64,000 bases of DNA from an uncultured Oscillospiraceae bacterium (GTDB lineage: Bacteria; Bacillota; Clostridia; Oscillospirales; Oscillospiraceae): positions 124,001-188,000 of the forward strand of contig CAKTEQ010000002.1 of the NCBI GenBank assembly GCA_934552825.1. Reading direction: 5' to 3'. Of the stretch, positions 32,977-44,944 are shown in pieces. Position 1 is the stretch's first letter, and every line of letters begins with the position of its first letter. The notes below the pieces were generated by a model. That model saw only the letters and a program-made list of their open reading frames with translations. It had not been told where the DNA came from and made no database searches. The position numbers were made by a program, and so were the translations under genes.

Positions 32977-33018
32977 ATGACCTGGAGCGACGGCTGCGTC
33001 ACTCCAGGTCATTATACT
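32977..33018. terminator. Hairpin between the truncated MocR gene and the methyltransferase gene
   Basis: ATGACCTGGAG pairs with CTCCAGGTCAT, flanked by A- and T-rich sequence. It lies within five bases of the MocR stop and just past the stop of the converging gene. Confidence 0.8.
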
Positions 33019-33020
33019 TT

Positions 33021-34358
33021 TTACTTCGTCAGCAGCGCCACCGTCTCAACGTGGGCGCATCGCGGAAAGAGGTCGAATGCCTCGCATCTGACCGCCTTAT
33101 ATCCACCTGCGCACAGGAGCTTCAGATCCCGGGCCAGAGTCGCAGGGTCGCAGGAGATATACACCAGCTTCTCCGGCGACATGGCAATGACCGCCTCGAT
33201 AACGTCCCGGCTGAGTCCCTTTCTGGGCGGATCCACTATGATTGCGTCTGGCTTCTCGCCGCGCCGCGCCAGCATCGCAGCCGCCTCGCCCGCGTCCGCA
33301 CAGATGAACTCCGCGTTGCCGACGCCGTTTCTCCGGGCGTTGTCCCGCGCATCCTCAACCGCCTGAGGCACAATCTCCACGCCCAGGAGCTTTCCCGCCT
33401 GCTCCGCCATGGACAGTCCTATCGTACCTATCCCGCAGTATAGGTCAATAAGGCTCTCTCCTCCAGTGAGGTCCAGATACTCCGCCGCCCTGCGGTAGAG
33501 CATCTCCGCCTGGGGACGATTAATCTGGTAAAACGAGTGGGGCGAAATACGGAATTCCTTGCCGCACATCACGTCCGTCACATACCCCTCGCCGAAAAGC
33601 ACCCTGTTCTCCCCGCCGAGGATCACATTGCAGGGCGCTGGATTTATATTCAGCACCACGCTGCACACCTCCGGGCAGGCACGGCGCAGCTCCCTGACCA
33701 GTTCTCCCTCCTCCGGAAGCTCCCGCTTTCCGGAGACCACCGTCACAAGCGCGCCCCCGGTCCCGGTGCGCACCTGGAGATAACGCACAGTTCCTCTCCC
33801 TGTGCGCTCATCAAATGCGGGCACCGAGTATTTCTTCATCCAGCTCAGCACGCCCTCCCGGCACTGTCCCGCGCGCCTGTCCTGTATGAGGCAATCCGGG
33901 CAGTCGATGACGTCATGGCTGCCGGCTCTGTAAAAGCCCGCCTTCTCTCCCGAGAAAAAATACTGAGCCTTATTCCTGTACCGCTCGGTGGCACCGCTTG
34001 GATTAAAACGTTCCGTTTTAAGCTCCAGACCGCCCACCCGGCGCAGGGTGTCGTCCACCCGGCGCTGCTTGTGCAGGCACTCCTCCTCATAGGCGATGTG
34101 GCGGAAATCGCACCCGCCGCACAGGCGGAAAATGCCGCAGTCCGGCTCTATGCGCTGCGGCGAAGGGGCGGATATAGAGTCTATTATGGCGTAGCACATA
34201 TTCTTCAGCACCTTTGTGAGCTTCACTACGCACCGCTCGCCACGCACTGCATTTTTCACAAAGACTACCATACCGCCGATCCGGGCGACACCCATACCCT
34301 CAGCGGAGTAGTCCTCTATCGTCACCTCATGCAGGCTGTTTTTCCTGAGACTCACCAT
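33021..34358 (-). CDS. rlmD: 23S rRNA (uracil-5-)-methyltransferase, RlmD/RumA type
   Basis: SAM-dependent methylation of a 23S rRNA uridine. The 445 residues show an N-terminal TRAM domain (IEDYSAEGMGVARI), a [4Fe-4S] cysteine set (CGIFRLCGGCDF plus C near 155), SAM-binding LIDLYCGIGTIGLSMA, IVDPPRKGL and the catalytic cysteine in YISCDPATLARDL. TrmA, RlmC and RlmD share this architecture; which uridine is modified is not certain. Its start overlaps the end of the upstream lipoprotein gene by seven bases. Confidence 0.93.
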   Translation of the reverse strand: MVSLRKNSLHEVTIEDYSAEGMGVARIGGMVVFVKNAVRGERCVVKLTKVLKNMCYAIIDSISAPSPQRIEPDCGIFRLCGGCDFRHIAYEEECLHKQRRVDDTLRRVGGLELKTERFNPSGATERYRNKAQYFFSGEKAGFYRAGSHDVIDCPDCLIQDRRAGQCREGVLSWMKKYSVPAFDERTGRGTVRYLQVRTGTGGALVTVVSGKRELPEEGELVRELRRACPEVCSVVLNINPAPCNVILGGENRVLFGEGYVTDVMCGKEFRISPHSFYQINRPQAEMLYRRAAEYLDLTGGESLIDLYCGIGTIGLSMAEQAGKLLGVEIVPQAVEDARDNARRNGVGNAEFICADAGEAAAMLARRGEKPDAIIVDPPRKGLSRDVIEAVIAMSPEKLVYISCDPATLARDLKLLCAGGYKAVRCEAFDLFPRCAHVETVALLTK

Positions 34359-35185
34359 AGCTTGAAGCAGTCCCCCATCTCGTCATAGGGCACGACAAAG
34401 GTCGGCATGCCCTCCGCCGCGTCCGCAAGAATATAGAGGTCATAGTAGAATACCACGCCGTCCTCCGTAAGGAAGAAGTGGTCAATATCGAACCCGTCAG
34501 AGATTGCACTCTCCCAGTTGGCGTAGTAATTGCGCACACCCGCCTTTATCTCCGCCTCGATGTCTGTTTTCACCCGCTTTGTCACAAGCTCCTTCACCTG
34601 CTGCCCGTCTGTAAAGGCATAGCTGCCCGTGACGAGTCCGCCGCTGGCAAGTTCGAAGGTCTCCGTCGTGACGGCTGTGTTGGAGGTCTGGTCCCCTACG
34701 GAGTCCACGATATAGCGTACAATACTGAGGTATCCGTTCCCGTTGTACTTCACGTCAAAAAACTGCTCTGTGCGCAGGGGGGCAAAGTCCGCTGGGTAGT
34801 TCGTGTAGTTATATATGGCGTAGTCATATAGCTCCGTGTCCGCGTACTCCATGTGCTTTTCTATCTGCTCTTCGTAATAGCTGTTGATTATGGCAGCGGC
34901 GGAGGCGTACTTCTCGCTCTCTATCTCCGGCACTACAACTGTCGCGACGAGGATGACATTTCCGTCAGATGCCGTGAGATTCACGCCCTTGCTCAGGTTC
35001 TTTACGGTCACATCTCCCTGGGGAGTATCTTCTTCGTTATCGTCCGGCGCGGGGACCGGCTCGACAACCTCCTCGGGGGGCTGCACCTCTTCCTCCTGCT
35101 TCTTTCCGCAGGCGGAGAAAAGGGAAACTATCGTCAGCAGCGCCAGGATAAGCGCCGGTATTTTCAGCTGTTTTTTGGAAAACAT
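34352..35185 (-). CDS. Lipoprotein with RsiV/DUF3298-like C-terminal domain
   Basis: A 277-residue exported lipoprotein with lipobox FSAC (residues 23-26) and an acidic, proline-rich linker to about residue 58. The C-terminal part (ASGGLVTGSYAFTDGQQVKELVTKRV...FFLTEDGVVFYYDLYILADAAEGMPTFVVPYDEM) matches the RsiV/DUF3298 style found in anti-sigma factors and in secreted proteins. No sigma factor gene is adjacent, and there is no transmembrane anti-sigma part, so it is probably not an anti-sigma factor. Confidence 0.8.
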   Translation of the reverse strand: MFSKKQLKIPALILALLTIVSLFSACGKKQEEEVQPPEEVVEPVPAPDDNEEDTPQGDVTVKNLSKGVNLTASDGNVILVATVVVPEIESEKYASAAAIINSYYEEQIEKHMEYADTELYDYAIYNYTNYPADFAPLRTEQFFDVKYNGNGYLSIVRYIVDSVGDQTSNTAVTTETFELASGGLVTGSYAFTDGQQVKELVTKRVKTDIEAEIKAGVRNYYANWESAISDGFDIDHFFLTEDGVVFYYDLYILADAAEGMPTFVVPYDEMGDCFKLW

Positions 35186-35260
35186 AAGCTACTCCTCCTT
35201 TTGCTTCATTTTACCATCAAATTAAAAGTAAGTAAAGGAGCAAAGATTTGAAAAAAGCTC

Positions 35261-35289
35261 TTATCAAACAGCCCAATGTGTGCTATAAT
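35261..35289 (+). promoter_or_regulatory. Promoter of the Mrp-like ATPase gene
   Basis: TTATCA and a perfect TATAAT are 17 bases apart, 41 bases before the ATG. Confidence 0.72.
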
Positions 35290-35330
35290 ATTTGTCCGGC
35301 ACAAAATAATGACGTCAGGGAGTTGTACCT

Positions 35331-36185
35331 ATGAACAATCTGGATATCAAGAACCTCGATTTTAAGAATATGTCTCAGGAAGACATCGACAAGATGAATG
35401 ACTATCTCGAGAGCTGCACCGGCAACTGCGAGAGCTGCGGCAAGGATTGCGGCAGCCAGGTAACGCCCAGAATAGCAAAGGCGACCTATGCCCTCTTCAG
35501 CGGCAAGGGCGGCACCGGCAAGAGCGTCGTGACGGCGCTGCTCGCCTGCGCTCTTCAGCGCCGCGGGCTCAGCGTCGGCATCATCGATGCGGACGTCGCT
35601 TCCCCCTGCATCCCCCATATGTTCGGCGTTAAAGGCAAGATGGATAACGACGGAGAGTATTTCACGCCCTATGAGACAAAGTGCGGCGTGCGCCTTGCCT
35701 CCATGGGTCTGACGCCCAACGAAACGGACGATCCCTGCATCCTTAACGGCAAGGACCAGTCCAGCATCGCCAGCTATTTCTGGATGGGCGGCAAGTGGGA
35801 AATGCCCGACTGCATCCTCATAGACATGCCCAGCGGCATCGGCGACATCCCCCTGAACACATACACGATCCTGCCCCTGGACGGCACCTTTGTTGTTACG
35901 AATCCCGGTACCCTCTGCGCGCGTATCGCGAGGAAATCCATCAACCTCATCAAGATGCTCCTGCTCCCCGTGACCGGCGTTATCGAGAACATGAGCTCCG
36001 GTGAGACGAGCAGCCTTGATGAGCTTCATGATCCAGCCCTCAATCTGCTGGCAAAGATCCCCTATGATCCTGAGATCGCAATGGCGGCCGATCTCGGCAA
36101 GATCGACGAGGTCCGCTGCGACGCCGTCAACGCTTTTGCGGACGTGCTCGCCGAGAAAATACGCAATATGCCTGAGAAAAAGTGA
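35331..36185 (+). CDS. Mrp/NBP35-family P-loop ATPase lacking the CxxC loop
   Basis: A 284-residue MinD-like ATPase of the iron-sulfur-carrier family. Seen: an N-terminal cysteine set C29, C33, C36, C40 as in Nbp35; deviant Walker A FSGKGGTGKSVV near residue 57; IIDADVASPCIPHMF; and ILIDMPSGIGD. In most Mrp/Nbp35 proteins a CPxC follows ENMS and bridges an Fe-S cluster across the dimer; here ENMSSGETSS has no cysteine. It has its own promoter and terminator. A cluster-carrier role is family-based; the missing loop leaves room for another function. Confidence 0.88.
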   Translation: MNNLDIKNLDFKNMSQEDIDKMNDYLESCTGNCESCGKDCGSQVTPRIAKATYALFSGKGGTGKSVVTALLACALQRRGLSVGIIDADVASPCIPHMFGVKGKMDNDGEYFTPYETKCGVRLASMGLTPNETDDPCILNGKDQSSIASYFWMGGKWEMPDCILIDMPSGIGDIPLNTYTILPLDGTFVVTNPGTLCARIARKSINLIKMLLLPVTGVIENMSSGETSSLDELHDPALNLLAKIPYDPEIAMAADLGKIDEVRCDAVNAFADVLAEKIRNMPEKK

Positions 36186-36203
36186 TAAATCTTCATATAA
36201 AAG

Positions 36204-36236
36204 GAGCCTGCGCCCGGCGCGGGCTCTTTTTTCCAA
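36204..36236 (+). terminator. Terminator of the Mrp-like gene
   Basis: GAGCCTGCGCC pairs with GGCGCGGGCTC and is followed by TTTTTT. Confidence 0.9.
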
Positions 36237-36332
36237 AACAACGGGAATTTACAGAATTTTTCTTTTTTCCCGCTGTATATTATGGTATAATGTGCAAATC
36301 TGAAAAAATAAACTTCTGAGAGGAATCTTATC

Positions 36333-39068
<2,736 letters not shown>

Positions 39069-39070
39069 CA

Positions 39071-39883
39071 ATGGCTTTTTCCGTTAATTTAAAGGATGAT
39101 ATAATCTATTATTCCGCCGATAAGCTCACAGCCCAGCCCGGCGTAAAGCACGCCTTCACCACCCGCTTCGGCGGCGTTTCCGAGGGTGTATACGCGGCGC
39201 TCAACCTGGGCTTCAACCGGGGGGATATCCGCGAGCGCGTCATGGAAAACTACCGGATAGTCTGCAAGGCTCTCGATCTGGATATTGAAAAATGCGTCCT
39301 ATCAAAACAGGTTCATGGGGACACCGTGCGCGTGATCTCTCCGGCGGACTATGGTAAGGGCATTTTCACCCCCACGGACTATGAGGCTGACGCTCTTGTG
39401 ACCGACATTCCCGGCGCGGTGCTCATAATATTCACCGCTGACTGCGTGCCGATACTCCTCTATGACAGGGAGAAGCGTGTCATCGCAGCTGTCCACGCAG
39501 GCTGGAAAAGCACCGTGCAGGACATCGCCGGCAAGGCCGTGGAGACTATGGTCCAGCGCTTCGGCTGCCGCCCGGAAAACATCACCGCCGCCATCGGGCA
39601 CAGCATCGGCAAATGCTGCTTTGAGACGGACGGGGATGTGCCCGACGCTGTGCGTGCCCTCCTGGGCGACGCTGCCGATGAATTCATCGAGCCCAAGGGC
39701 GGGAAATTTCATGTGGATCTCAAGGGCATTAACCGCCTGCTGCTCACCCGCCGTGGCGTGCCGCCGGAGAACATAGAAGTCTGCGAACACTGCACCATGT
39801 GTATGCCGGAGACATACTGGTCCCACAGGTACACAAAGGGCGTCCGCGGCTCCCAGGCGAGCATAATCTCACTGTGCGAATGA
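39071..39883 (+). CDS. pgeF: PgeF/YlmD-type multicopper-oxidase-like protein (laccase domain)
   Basis: A 270-residue member of the DUF152/LACC1 family, linked in other bacteria to peptidoglycan editing and purine-nucleoside chemistry. The metal-site residues are seen in LSKQVHGDTV, FTADCVPILLYD and AAVHAGWKSTV, with the later GHSIGKCCFE. AGGAG inside the secA end supports the ATG at 39071; a longer reading overlaps secA. It is followed after 16 bases by a binding-protein gene. Confidence 0.93.
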   Translation: MAFSVNLKDDIIYYSADKLTAQPGVKHAFTTRFGGVSEGVYAALNLGFNRGDIRERVMENYRIVCKALDLDIEKCVLSKQVHGDTVRVISPADYGKGIFTPTDYEADALVTDIPGAVLIIFTADCVPILLYDREKRVIAAVHAGWKSTVQDIAGKAVETMVQRFGCRPENITAAIGHSIGKCCFETDGDVPDAVRALLGDAADEFIEPKGGKFHVDLKGINRLLLTRRGVPPENIEVCEHCTMCMPETYWSHRYTKGVRGSQASIISLCE

Positions 39884-39899
39884 AGGAAGTTTCAGGCAA

Positions 39900-41471
39900 A
39901 TGAGCTATATTAAAAAACTTATCTCCCTGCTTATGGCAGGCTGCGTACTGTTCGGTCTAGCCGCCTGCTCCGCCGGCGAGACTAATCAGGGCGAGAAAAC
40001 CGTGGAGGTTTTTGAGGAGACCGTCACCGAGATCCCTGAGGAGGAAAAGCTTCTCCAGGAGCGTCTGCCCGCCGAGAGCATCAGCCTCCCATACCTCTCA
40101 GGCGACAGTCTCGACCCGTACCTCTGCACCTCCGACACGAACAGGCTCTTCCAGCCCCTTATTTTCCAGTCTCTTTTCAAGACTCTCGAGGACGGTAGCG
40201 TGGAGCCGGAGCTGTGCAAGGAACTCTCCACTTCAAATAACCATGTTTTCCTGCTTACCATCAACGAGGGCATATACTTCTCCGACGGCAGCGAGCTCAC
40301 TCTTGAGGACGTGCGCTATTCTGTCTCCTGCGCCATCGCGCCGGACTCATATTACAAATCACGCCTTTCCAACGTGGTCGCCTGCTACGTCACCGGGGAT
40401 ACTCTCGTCATAGAGACCCAGTCCATAACCCCCCACTTCACAAGCCTGCTTACCTTCCCTATCTGTAAGAGCGGCAACCCATATGTAGGCACTGGGCTCT
40501 ATAAAAAGCACACGGACGATACCGGTGCCGTCACCCTGACGCCAAACAGCTTCAATGAACACAGCGATGAGCTATCGGTGCGCCTTATAAACCTGGTCAG
40601 CTACGATGATATCCTCGATATGGTGAGCGATTTTTCCCAGAAGAAACTTGCCATGACCTGCAACGACTTCCTCAACACCAGCAGCCCCGGCTACGCCGGG
40701 GACTACGATATCTGGACCTGTCCCACAAATACCATGGTCTATCTGGCATACAACGTGAATAAGCCCATCTTCTCCCTCGGCTATTCCCGCTACGCAGTGG
40801 GCCGCGCCATAGACAGGGAGACTATCGCATCTGACATATTCCGGGGCTATGCCACGCCCAGCTGTCTCGCCGTCCCTCAGGGACACATATGGTATTCAGA
40901 AATCGCCGCGGAATACGGGGACTATGCCCCCGGCATAATCACGGATTACCTGACTGACCGGGGCTTCAGGGATTATGAGAACGACGGCATTATCAACGCC
41001 GAGACATACTACGGCTGGTTCAACTTCTCCTTTGACATCGTGGTCAACGCCGAGAGCGACTATAAGATCCAGACGGCGAAGAAGATAGCCGAGGACCTCA
41101 AGCAGTACGGCATCAACGCCTATGTGCGCACCCTTGTCTGGGACGACTATCTCACAGCCCTGCGCACGGGTGATTTCTACGCATATATCGGCGAGGTAAA
41201 TCTGGCTCCGGACTTCAATCTCCGCCGGCTCATAGGTACAGGCGGCGCTTTGAATTACAGCTATTATGACGACGCCGACATGGATATCCTCATGGAGCAG
41301 GGCGAATTCAACGACGAGTACTGGGAGACGTTCCTGACCTGTGCGGCGATATCCCCCATTGTGTTCAAAAATACCTGCGTGCTCACTCAGCGGGGCACAT
41401 TCACGAACCTCTCCCCCGTCTGCGGGGACGTGCTCAACGATTTTGAAAACCTCGAAATATTACAGTCGTAA
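39900..41471 (+). CDS. Oligopeptide-type ABC substrate-binding lipoprotein
   Basis: A 523-residue type 5 (OppA/DppA-like) extracellular binding protein. Signal peptide with lipobox LAAC (residues 20-23); a short acidic linker; then the family features (LFQPLIFQSLFKTLEDGSVEPELCKEL, FSDGSELTLEDVRYSV, YLAYNVNKPIFS, RYAVGRAIDRETI). It has no Opp permease or ATPase genes alongside, so it is an orphan component grouped with secA and pgeF. The start at 39900 has a weak RBS (GGAAG). Confidence 0.88.
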   Translation: MSYIKKLISLLMAGCVLFGLAACSAGETNQGEKTVEVFEETVTEIPEEEKLLQERLPAESISLPYLSGDSLDPYLCTSDTNRLFQPLIFQSLFKTLEDGSVEPELCKELSTSNNHVFLLTINEGIYFSDGSELTLEDVRYSVSCAIAPDSYYKSRLSNVVACYVTGDTLVIETQSITPHFTSLLTFPICKSGNPYVGTGLYKKHTDDTGAVTLTPNSFNEHSDELSVRLINLVSYDDILDMVSDFSQKKLAMTCNDFLNTSSPGYAGDYDIWTCPTNTMVYLAYNVNKPIFSLGYSRYAVGRAIDRETIASDIFRGYATPSCLAVPQGHIWYSEIAAEYGDYAPGIITDYLTDRGFRDYENDGIINAETYYGWFNFSFDIVVNAESDYKIQTAKKIAEDLKQYGINAYVRTLVWDDYLTALRTGDFYAYIGEVNLAPDFNLRRLIGTGGALNYSYYDDADMDILMEQGEFNDEYWETFLTCAAISPIVFKNTCVLTQRGTFTNLSPVCGDVLNDFENLEILQS

Positions 41472-41479
41472 TAAACAAA

Positions 41480-41525
41480 TAATCAGAGCGGAGCAGCAAG
41501 GCTGCTCCGCTCTGATTATTTTTGT
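41480..41525. terminator. Bidirectional terminator at 41.5 kb
   Basis: AATCAGAGCGGAGCAGC pairs with GCTGCTCCGCTCTGATT around AAG and is followed by ATTTTTGTG. It lies between converging genes. Confidence 0.9.
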
Positions 41526-41530
41526 GTGAT

Positions 41531-42436
41531 TTAACAGTTGTATATTTTTTTCACTCTGCCCCAGCGGGAACAGATGCTCTCAGTGCCTTCTCCCCTGATG
41601 CCCAGCAACCCGTCCATCTCCCGGGCGACCGAGACGCATCTCCCCCGCTGGAAGTGGAGTATCACATAATCCGCGCTCTTTATCCTGCCATTCATCTCCC
41701 GGCAGAAGCGGCGCATCGGAGCGGACAGGGCAAATACCCATACAGGTGTACATAGGGTAACATGTTCGTACCTTTCGGTATCTTCCGGCAGAGCCTTCAG
41801 TGGCATCTCCCAGCGGTGCATTCCAAATCTGCCGCACCACCAGAAGCCGAGTGTCCCCCGGGTAAGCTCCGTACTCTCCAGACGGAACACCTCCGCGCCT
41901 GTTTCATTCGCCCAGCTCAGCGCCGCCCGCTCCACATAGCCCATGCGGGAGAAGTAAACCACGAGGCGGCTCTTGTCGCTGCCGATATTATTGTAATCCT
42001 CAGGTCTCACGGTGAAATGCTCCTGGTCATAGAACACCGTCGCCCCGAAGCCTGTCGCCGCCTGCAGCGCGCCGAAGGCAAAGTAAATAGTGGACATGAA
42101 ATTCGCCGGGAACATATAAAACTGGATGCATATCCACAGCATGAGCGTCACGCCGAAAACGCCGCCCAGCACGCAGCCCGCCCGTTTATTTCTCAGCAGC
42201 AGCACTGCCGCCGTCAGATTTGTAATCCCATTTACTATAATCAGGGCTATCCCGGAAAACAGGAAATCCTGAAACAGCACATCAGCGAATGGCAGCACCT
42301 GAAAATAGGGCAGCATCCCCTCCATACCCAGGGCGCCGTCTGGCCTGATGAGCATGCAGGCTCCCCCGGCAAGAGCGCCTATTCCTATGAAAATCGTCCA
42401 GAAGATCAGCAAGCGCCGCGCTGTTTTATACCGCAT
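41531..42436 (-). CDS. Membrane protein with C-terminal flavodoxin-like domain
   Basis: A 301-residue protein. Residues 1-140 hold about four hydrophobic segments (for example LLIFWTIFIGIGALAGG and AGCVLGGVFGVTLMLWICI). Residues from about 155 resemble a flavodoxin: SRLVVYFSRMGYVERAALSWANETGAEVFRLES, with the YFSRMG phosphate-loop position and a later TLCTPVWVFALSAPMRRF. Start at the ATG of 42436, directly next to the sirtuin stop; a longer frame overlaps the sirtuin and is rejected. It is the last gene of the ogg-fat-cobB unit. Function unknown; flavin binding is inferred. Confidence 0.74.
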   Translation of the reverse strand: MRYKTARRLLIFWTIFIGIGALAGGACMLIRPDGALGMEGMLPYFQVLPFADVLFQDFLFSGIALIIVNGITNLTAAVLLLRNKRAGCVLGGVFGVTLMLWICIQFYMFPANFMSTIYFAFGALQAATGFGATVFYDQEHFTVRPEDYNNIGSDKSRLVVYFSRMGYVERAALSWANETGAEVFRLESTELTRGTLGFWWCGRFGMHRWEMPLKALPEDTERYEHVTLCTPVWVFALSAPMRRFCREMNGRIKSADYVILHFQRGRCVSVAREMDGLLGIRGEGTESICSRWGRVKKIYNC

Positions 42437-42437
42437 G

Positions 42438-43154
42438 TCAGCATACCGCCCCCAGCACTTTGCCGATGCTGTCGTTAATAATAAGATTCGCCCTGCCGTC
42501 ATAGGGAGTGCTGTCCCGGTTGATAAGCACCAGCTTGTCACCCCGGTAGTAGTTGATAAGCCCCGCCGCCGGGTACACGTTGAGAGACGTACCGCCCACG
42601 ATGAGCACATCCGCCCGGCTGATAAACTCTACGCTCTTTTCCAGTACTTCCCCGTCCAGGCTCTCCTCATAGAGTACAACGTCCGGGCGCACTATGCCGC
42701 CGCACTCACACCGGGGCACTCCCGGAGCATCGTCAACATAGTTCGCTGGGAACTTCTTTCCGCAGCGGATGCAGTAGTTTCTCGCTGTGGAGCCGTGGAG
42801 CTCCAGCACGTTTACACTGCCCGCCATCTGGTGCAGCCCGTCGATATTCTGGGTTATTACTGCCTTGAGCTTTCCCTGCTTTTCCAACTCCGCCAGCTTA
42901 TAGTGGGCGGTGTTTGGCTTCACACCCCGCAGGGTGAGTTTCGCATGGTGGAACTCGTAATACTCCTCCGGGTGGTTCATGAAAAAGGTGTGGGAGAGTA
43001 TCGTCTCCGGCGGATATTTGTAATGCTGATTATAAAGCCCATCGGCGCTGCGGAAATCCTTAATGCCGGATTCCGTGCTCACGCCGGCTCCTCCGAAAAA
43101 AACTATGTTGTCACTCTCGCTAATTATCTTTCCGAGCTGTTCAAGCTTATCCAT
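42438..43154 (-). CDS. cobB: NAD-dependent protein deacylase (sirtuin, SIR2 family)
   Basis: A 238-residue sirtuin. Seen: NAD site FFGGAGVSTESGIKDFRS, VITQNIDGLHQMAG with the catalytic neighbourhood and ELHGS histidine, a zinc set CIRCGKKF...CECGG, RPDVVLYEE, and VGGTSLNVYPAAGL. The third ATG (43154) is chosen because AGGAGG lies six bases upstream; the first ATG overlaps the thioesterase gene. It would remove acyl groups from lysines in the cytoplasm. Its gene lies between the thioesterase and the membrane-flavodoxin genes. Confidence 0.92.
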   Translation of the reverse strand: MDKLEQLGKIISESDNIVFFGGAGVSTESGIKDFRSADGLYNQHYKYPPETILSHTFFMNHPEEYYEFHHAKLTLRGVKPNTAHYKLAELEKQGKLKAVITQNIDGLHQMAGSVNVLELHGSTARNYCIRCGKKFPANYVDDAPGVPRCECGGIVRPDVVLYEESLDGEVLEKSVEFISRADVLIVGGTSLNVYPAAGLINYYRGDKLVLINRDSTPYDGRANLIINDSIGKVLGAVC

Positions 43155-43165
43155 TTCCATCCTCC

Positions 43166-43903
43166 TCACATATCCGCCAGAGTGAGCTTCGCTTCAAAGC
43201 GCAGCCCGTCCTCGACTCTTCCCTCCGCGTAAAGGCTCCCGTCCTGCTCCCCGGCAAGGAGCATCACCGTCTCCCCGGCCCTGCACTCCACCTTGTAACC
43301 AAGCTGGAGCTCGGTTATGAACCTCCCCGGCTCCAGCTCGAGGCGGCAGGCGTCGCATATGGCATCCAGGTAACGGGTGTTGTTCACGTGGCCGTTCATG
43401 TCCGTGTCGCTGTACATAAAAGTCTTTTCAAAAACCGGCGTCAAGTCCTCCGGCATACGCATTTTGGGTATTTTCGCGGTCTTGTCGCTGTCGTATATGC
43501 TCCCGTGATCCTGGGTTATGCGTCTTGCCGTGTCTGGTCCGAGGAAAGCGTGTGTCTCCCTGTCGATAAGTATCCACACGCTGACGCCCTCTCCGATAAT
43601 TTCACCCTGTTCGTCCCGAATCTCCGTATCCCTTACGAACTGGATGCCCCGGAGAGGCCGCTGATATGTAGCTACGCTGATCGTATCGCCACAGCGGATG
43701 GGCCGGTGGAGCCTGATCCAGATCTTTGCCACGACCCAGCTTGCCCCGTGGTTTTCCTGCATCTCTCTGTTTGAAACGCCGTGCATGGCGGTGTGCCTGT
43801 CCGCCGTATCCTGGAACATCTGCAGGAGCGTTGAATATTTAAGGTGCCCCCACATATCCGCCTGGGAGCCGTTTACTCTGTAAGTCTCTGTATATCCCCT
43901 CAT
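43166..43903 (-). CDS. Acyl-ACP thioesterase
   Basis: A 245-residue double hotdog-fold enzyme that releases fatty acids from acyl carrier protein. Seen: first hotdog VNGSQADMWGHLKYSTLLQMFQD, WVVAKIWIRLHRP, and the second hotdog with the catalytic-site pattern SDTDMNGHVNNTRYLDAICD near residues 170-190. The start overlaps the ogg stop by four bases (ATGA). It belongs to the ogg-fat-cobB-flavodoxin unit. Family assignment is good; chain-length preference cannot be read. Confidence 0.9.
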   Translation of the reverse strand: MRGYTETYRVNGSQADMWGHLKYSTLLQMFQDTADRHTAMHGVSNREMQENHGASWVVAKIWIRLHRPIRCGDTISVATYQRPLRGIQFVRDTEIRDEQGEIIGEGVSVWILIDRETHAFLGPDTARRITQDHGSIYDSDKTAKIPKMRMPEDLTPVFEKTFMYSDTDMNGHVNNTRYLDAICDACRLELEPGRFITELQLGYKVECRAGETVMLLAGEQDGSLYAEGRVEDGLRFEAKLTLADM

Positions 43904-44745
43904 TTTTCCTCCTCACACGCCCCGGAACGGGCGTAGTAAAACATATACTGCTGGGCAATGCCCGCATACTCGCCAAAAATCCCCGGGTCAAAATCGCCGC
44001 CGTACTGCCCGTCGATGACACGCTTTATCCACACGTCCACTGGGAACGCGTCCAGCCTGTGCAGCCCGAAAAGCATCATGCAGTTGGCGACCTTCTTCCC
44101 CACGCCGTTAAGACTCATGAGCGCCGCCCTCATCTCCTTCTCCGGCAGGAGGGAAACAGCCTCGAGGTCCAGTTCGCCGGAGGCAACCTTCTCCGCCGCG
44201 CCGATTATATAATCCGCTCTGTACCCGCAGCGCAGAGGCGCGAGGTCCTCCGTGTTCAGCCCCGCAAGGCGCTCAGCCGGAGGAAAGGTGTAATATGTGC
44301 GCCCTTCGAACTCTATGGGACTGCCGAAATTCCCGCACAGGCGGGAGACAATGCCCTTTATCCGGGTTATGTTATTGCACTGGGAGATTATAAATGAGCA
44401 CAGGGCCTCCCACTTGTCCTGGTGCAATATCCTGATGCCTCTGCCGAACCGGCAGGCGGAGGTCATGTAGTCGTCGATGGCCACCCGCTCTCTCACAAGG
44501 GCGTAGTCACGATCCAGATCGAAGTAGTCCCGCCAGATATCGCCGAAGTCCTCGGCAGTACCGGAAATGAACACACTCTCCCCGTTCTTCACAACCCGGG
44601 CTGCGCGGCTGCCTACAACGCCTATATAGCTGCCGTCAGGCTGCCTGTCCCAGCGGAAGCACTGGCCGCACTCGAATATGCGCTCCGGCTCGAAATCTTC
44701 AAGACCGTCAATTTTTATTACATTTTCCATCTCAGTTACAACCAT
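43900..44745 (-). CDS. ogg: 8-oxoguanine DNA glycosylase (OGG1 type)
   Basis: Removes oxidised guanine from DNA. The 281-residue protein has an OGG-type N-terminal domain (FECGQCFRWDRQPDGSYIGVV) and a helix-hairpin-helix GPD region: FIISQCNNITRIKGIVSRLC, LNGVGKKVANCMMLFGLHRLDAFPVDVWIKRV with the catalytic lysine supplied by VDVWIKR and the aspartate by DAFPVD. It is the first gene of a minus-strand unit. Two starts are possible (44745 or five codons later); the first lies two bases after GGAG. Confidence 0.92.
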   Translation of the reverse strand: MVVTEMENVIKIDGLEDFEPERIFECGQCFRWDRQPDGSYIGVVGSRAARVVKNGESVFISGTAEDFGDIWRDYFDLDRDYALVRERVAIDDYMTSACRFGRGIRILHQDKWEALCSFIISQCNNITRIKGIVSRLCGNFGSPIEFEGRTYYTFPPAERLAGLNTEDLAPLRCGYRADYIIGAAEKVASGELDLEAVSLLPEKEMRAALMSLNGVGKKVANCMMLFGLHRLDAFPVDVWIKRVIDGQYGGDFDPGIFGEYAGIAQQYMFYYARSGACEEEK

Positions 44746-44944
44746 CGCTCCACCGCCCCGGAATATATTGATTGTATTATACTACGCATAAGCATTTTTT
44801 TCAACAAACGGTGCTTTTTGTTCCCCCTAGCTAAAAGTATTTTAAAAAGTTTTTGTTATAAAAATGACAATGTACGTATTTATTTACTCTAAACAATTGC
44901 AAATTCATTGAAATTTTACGGAAAATTGCACCTTCTGCGAAATA

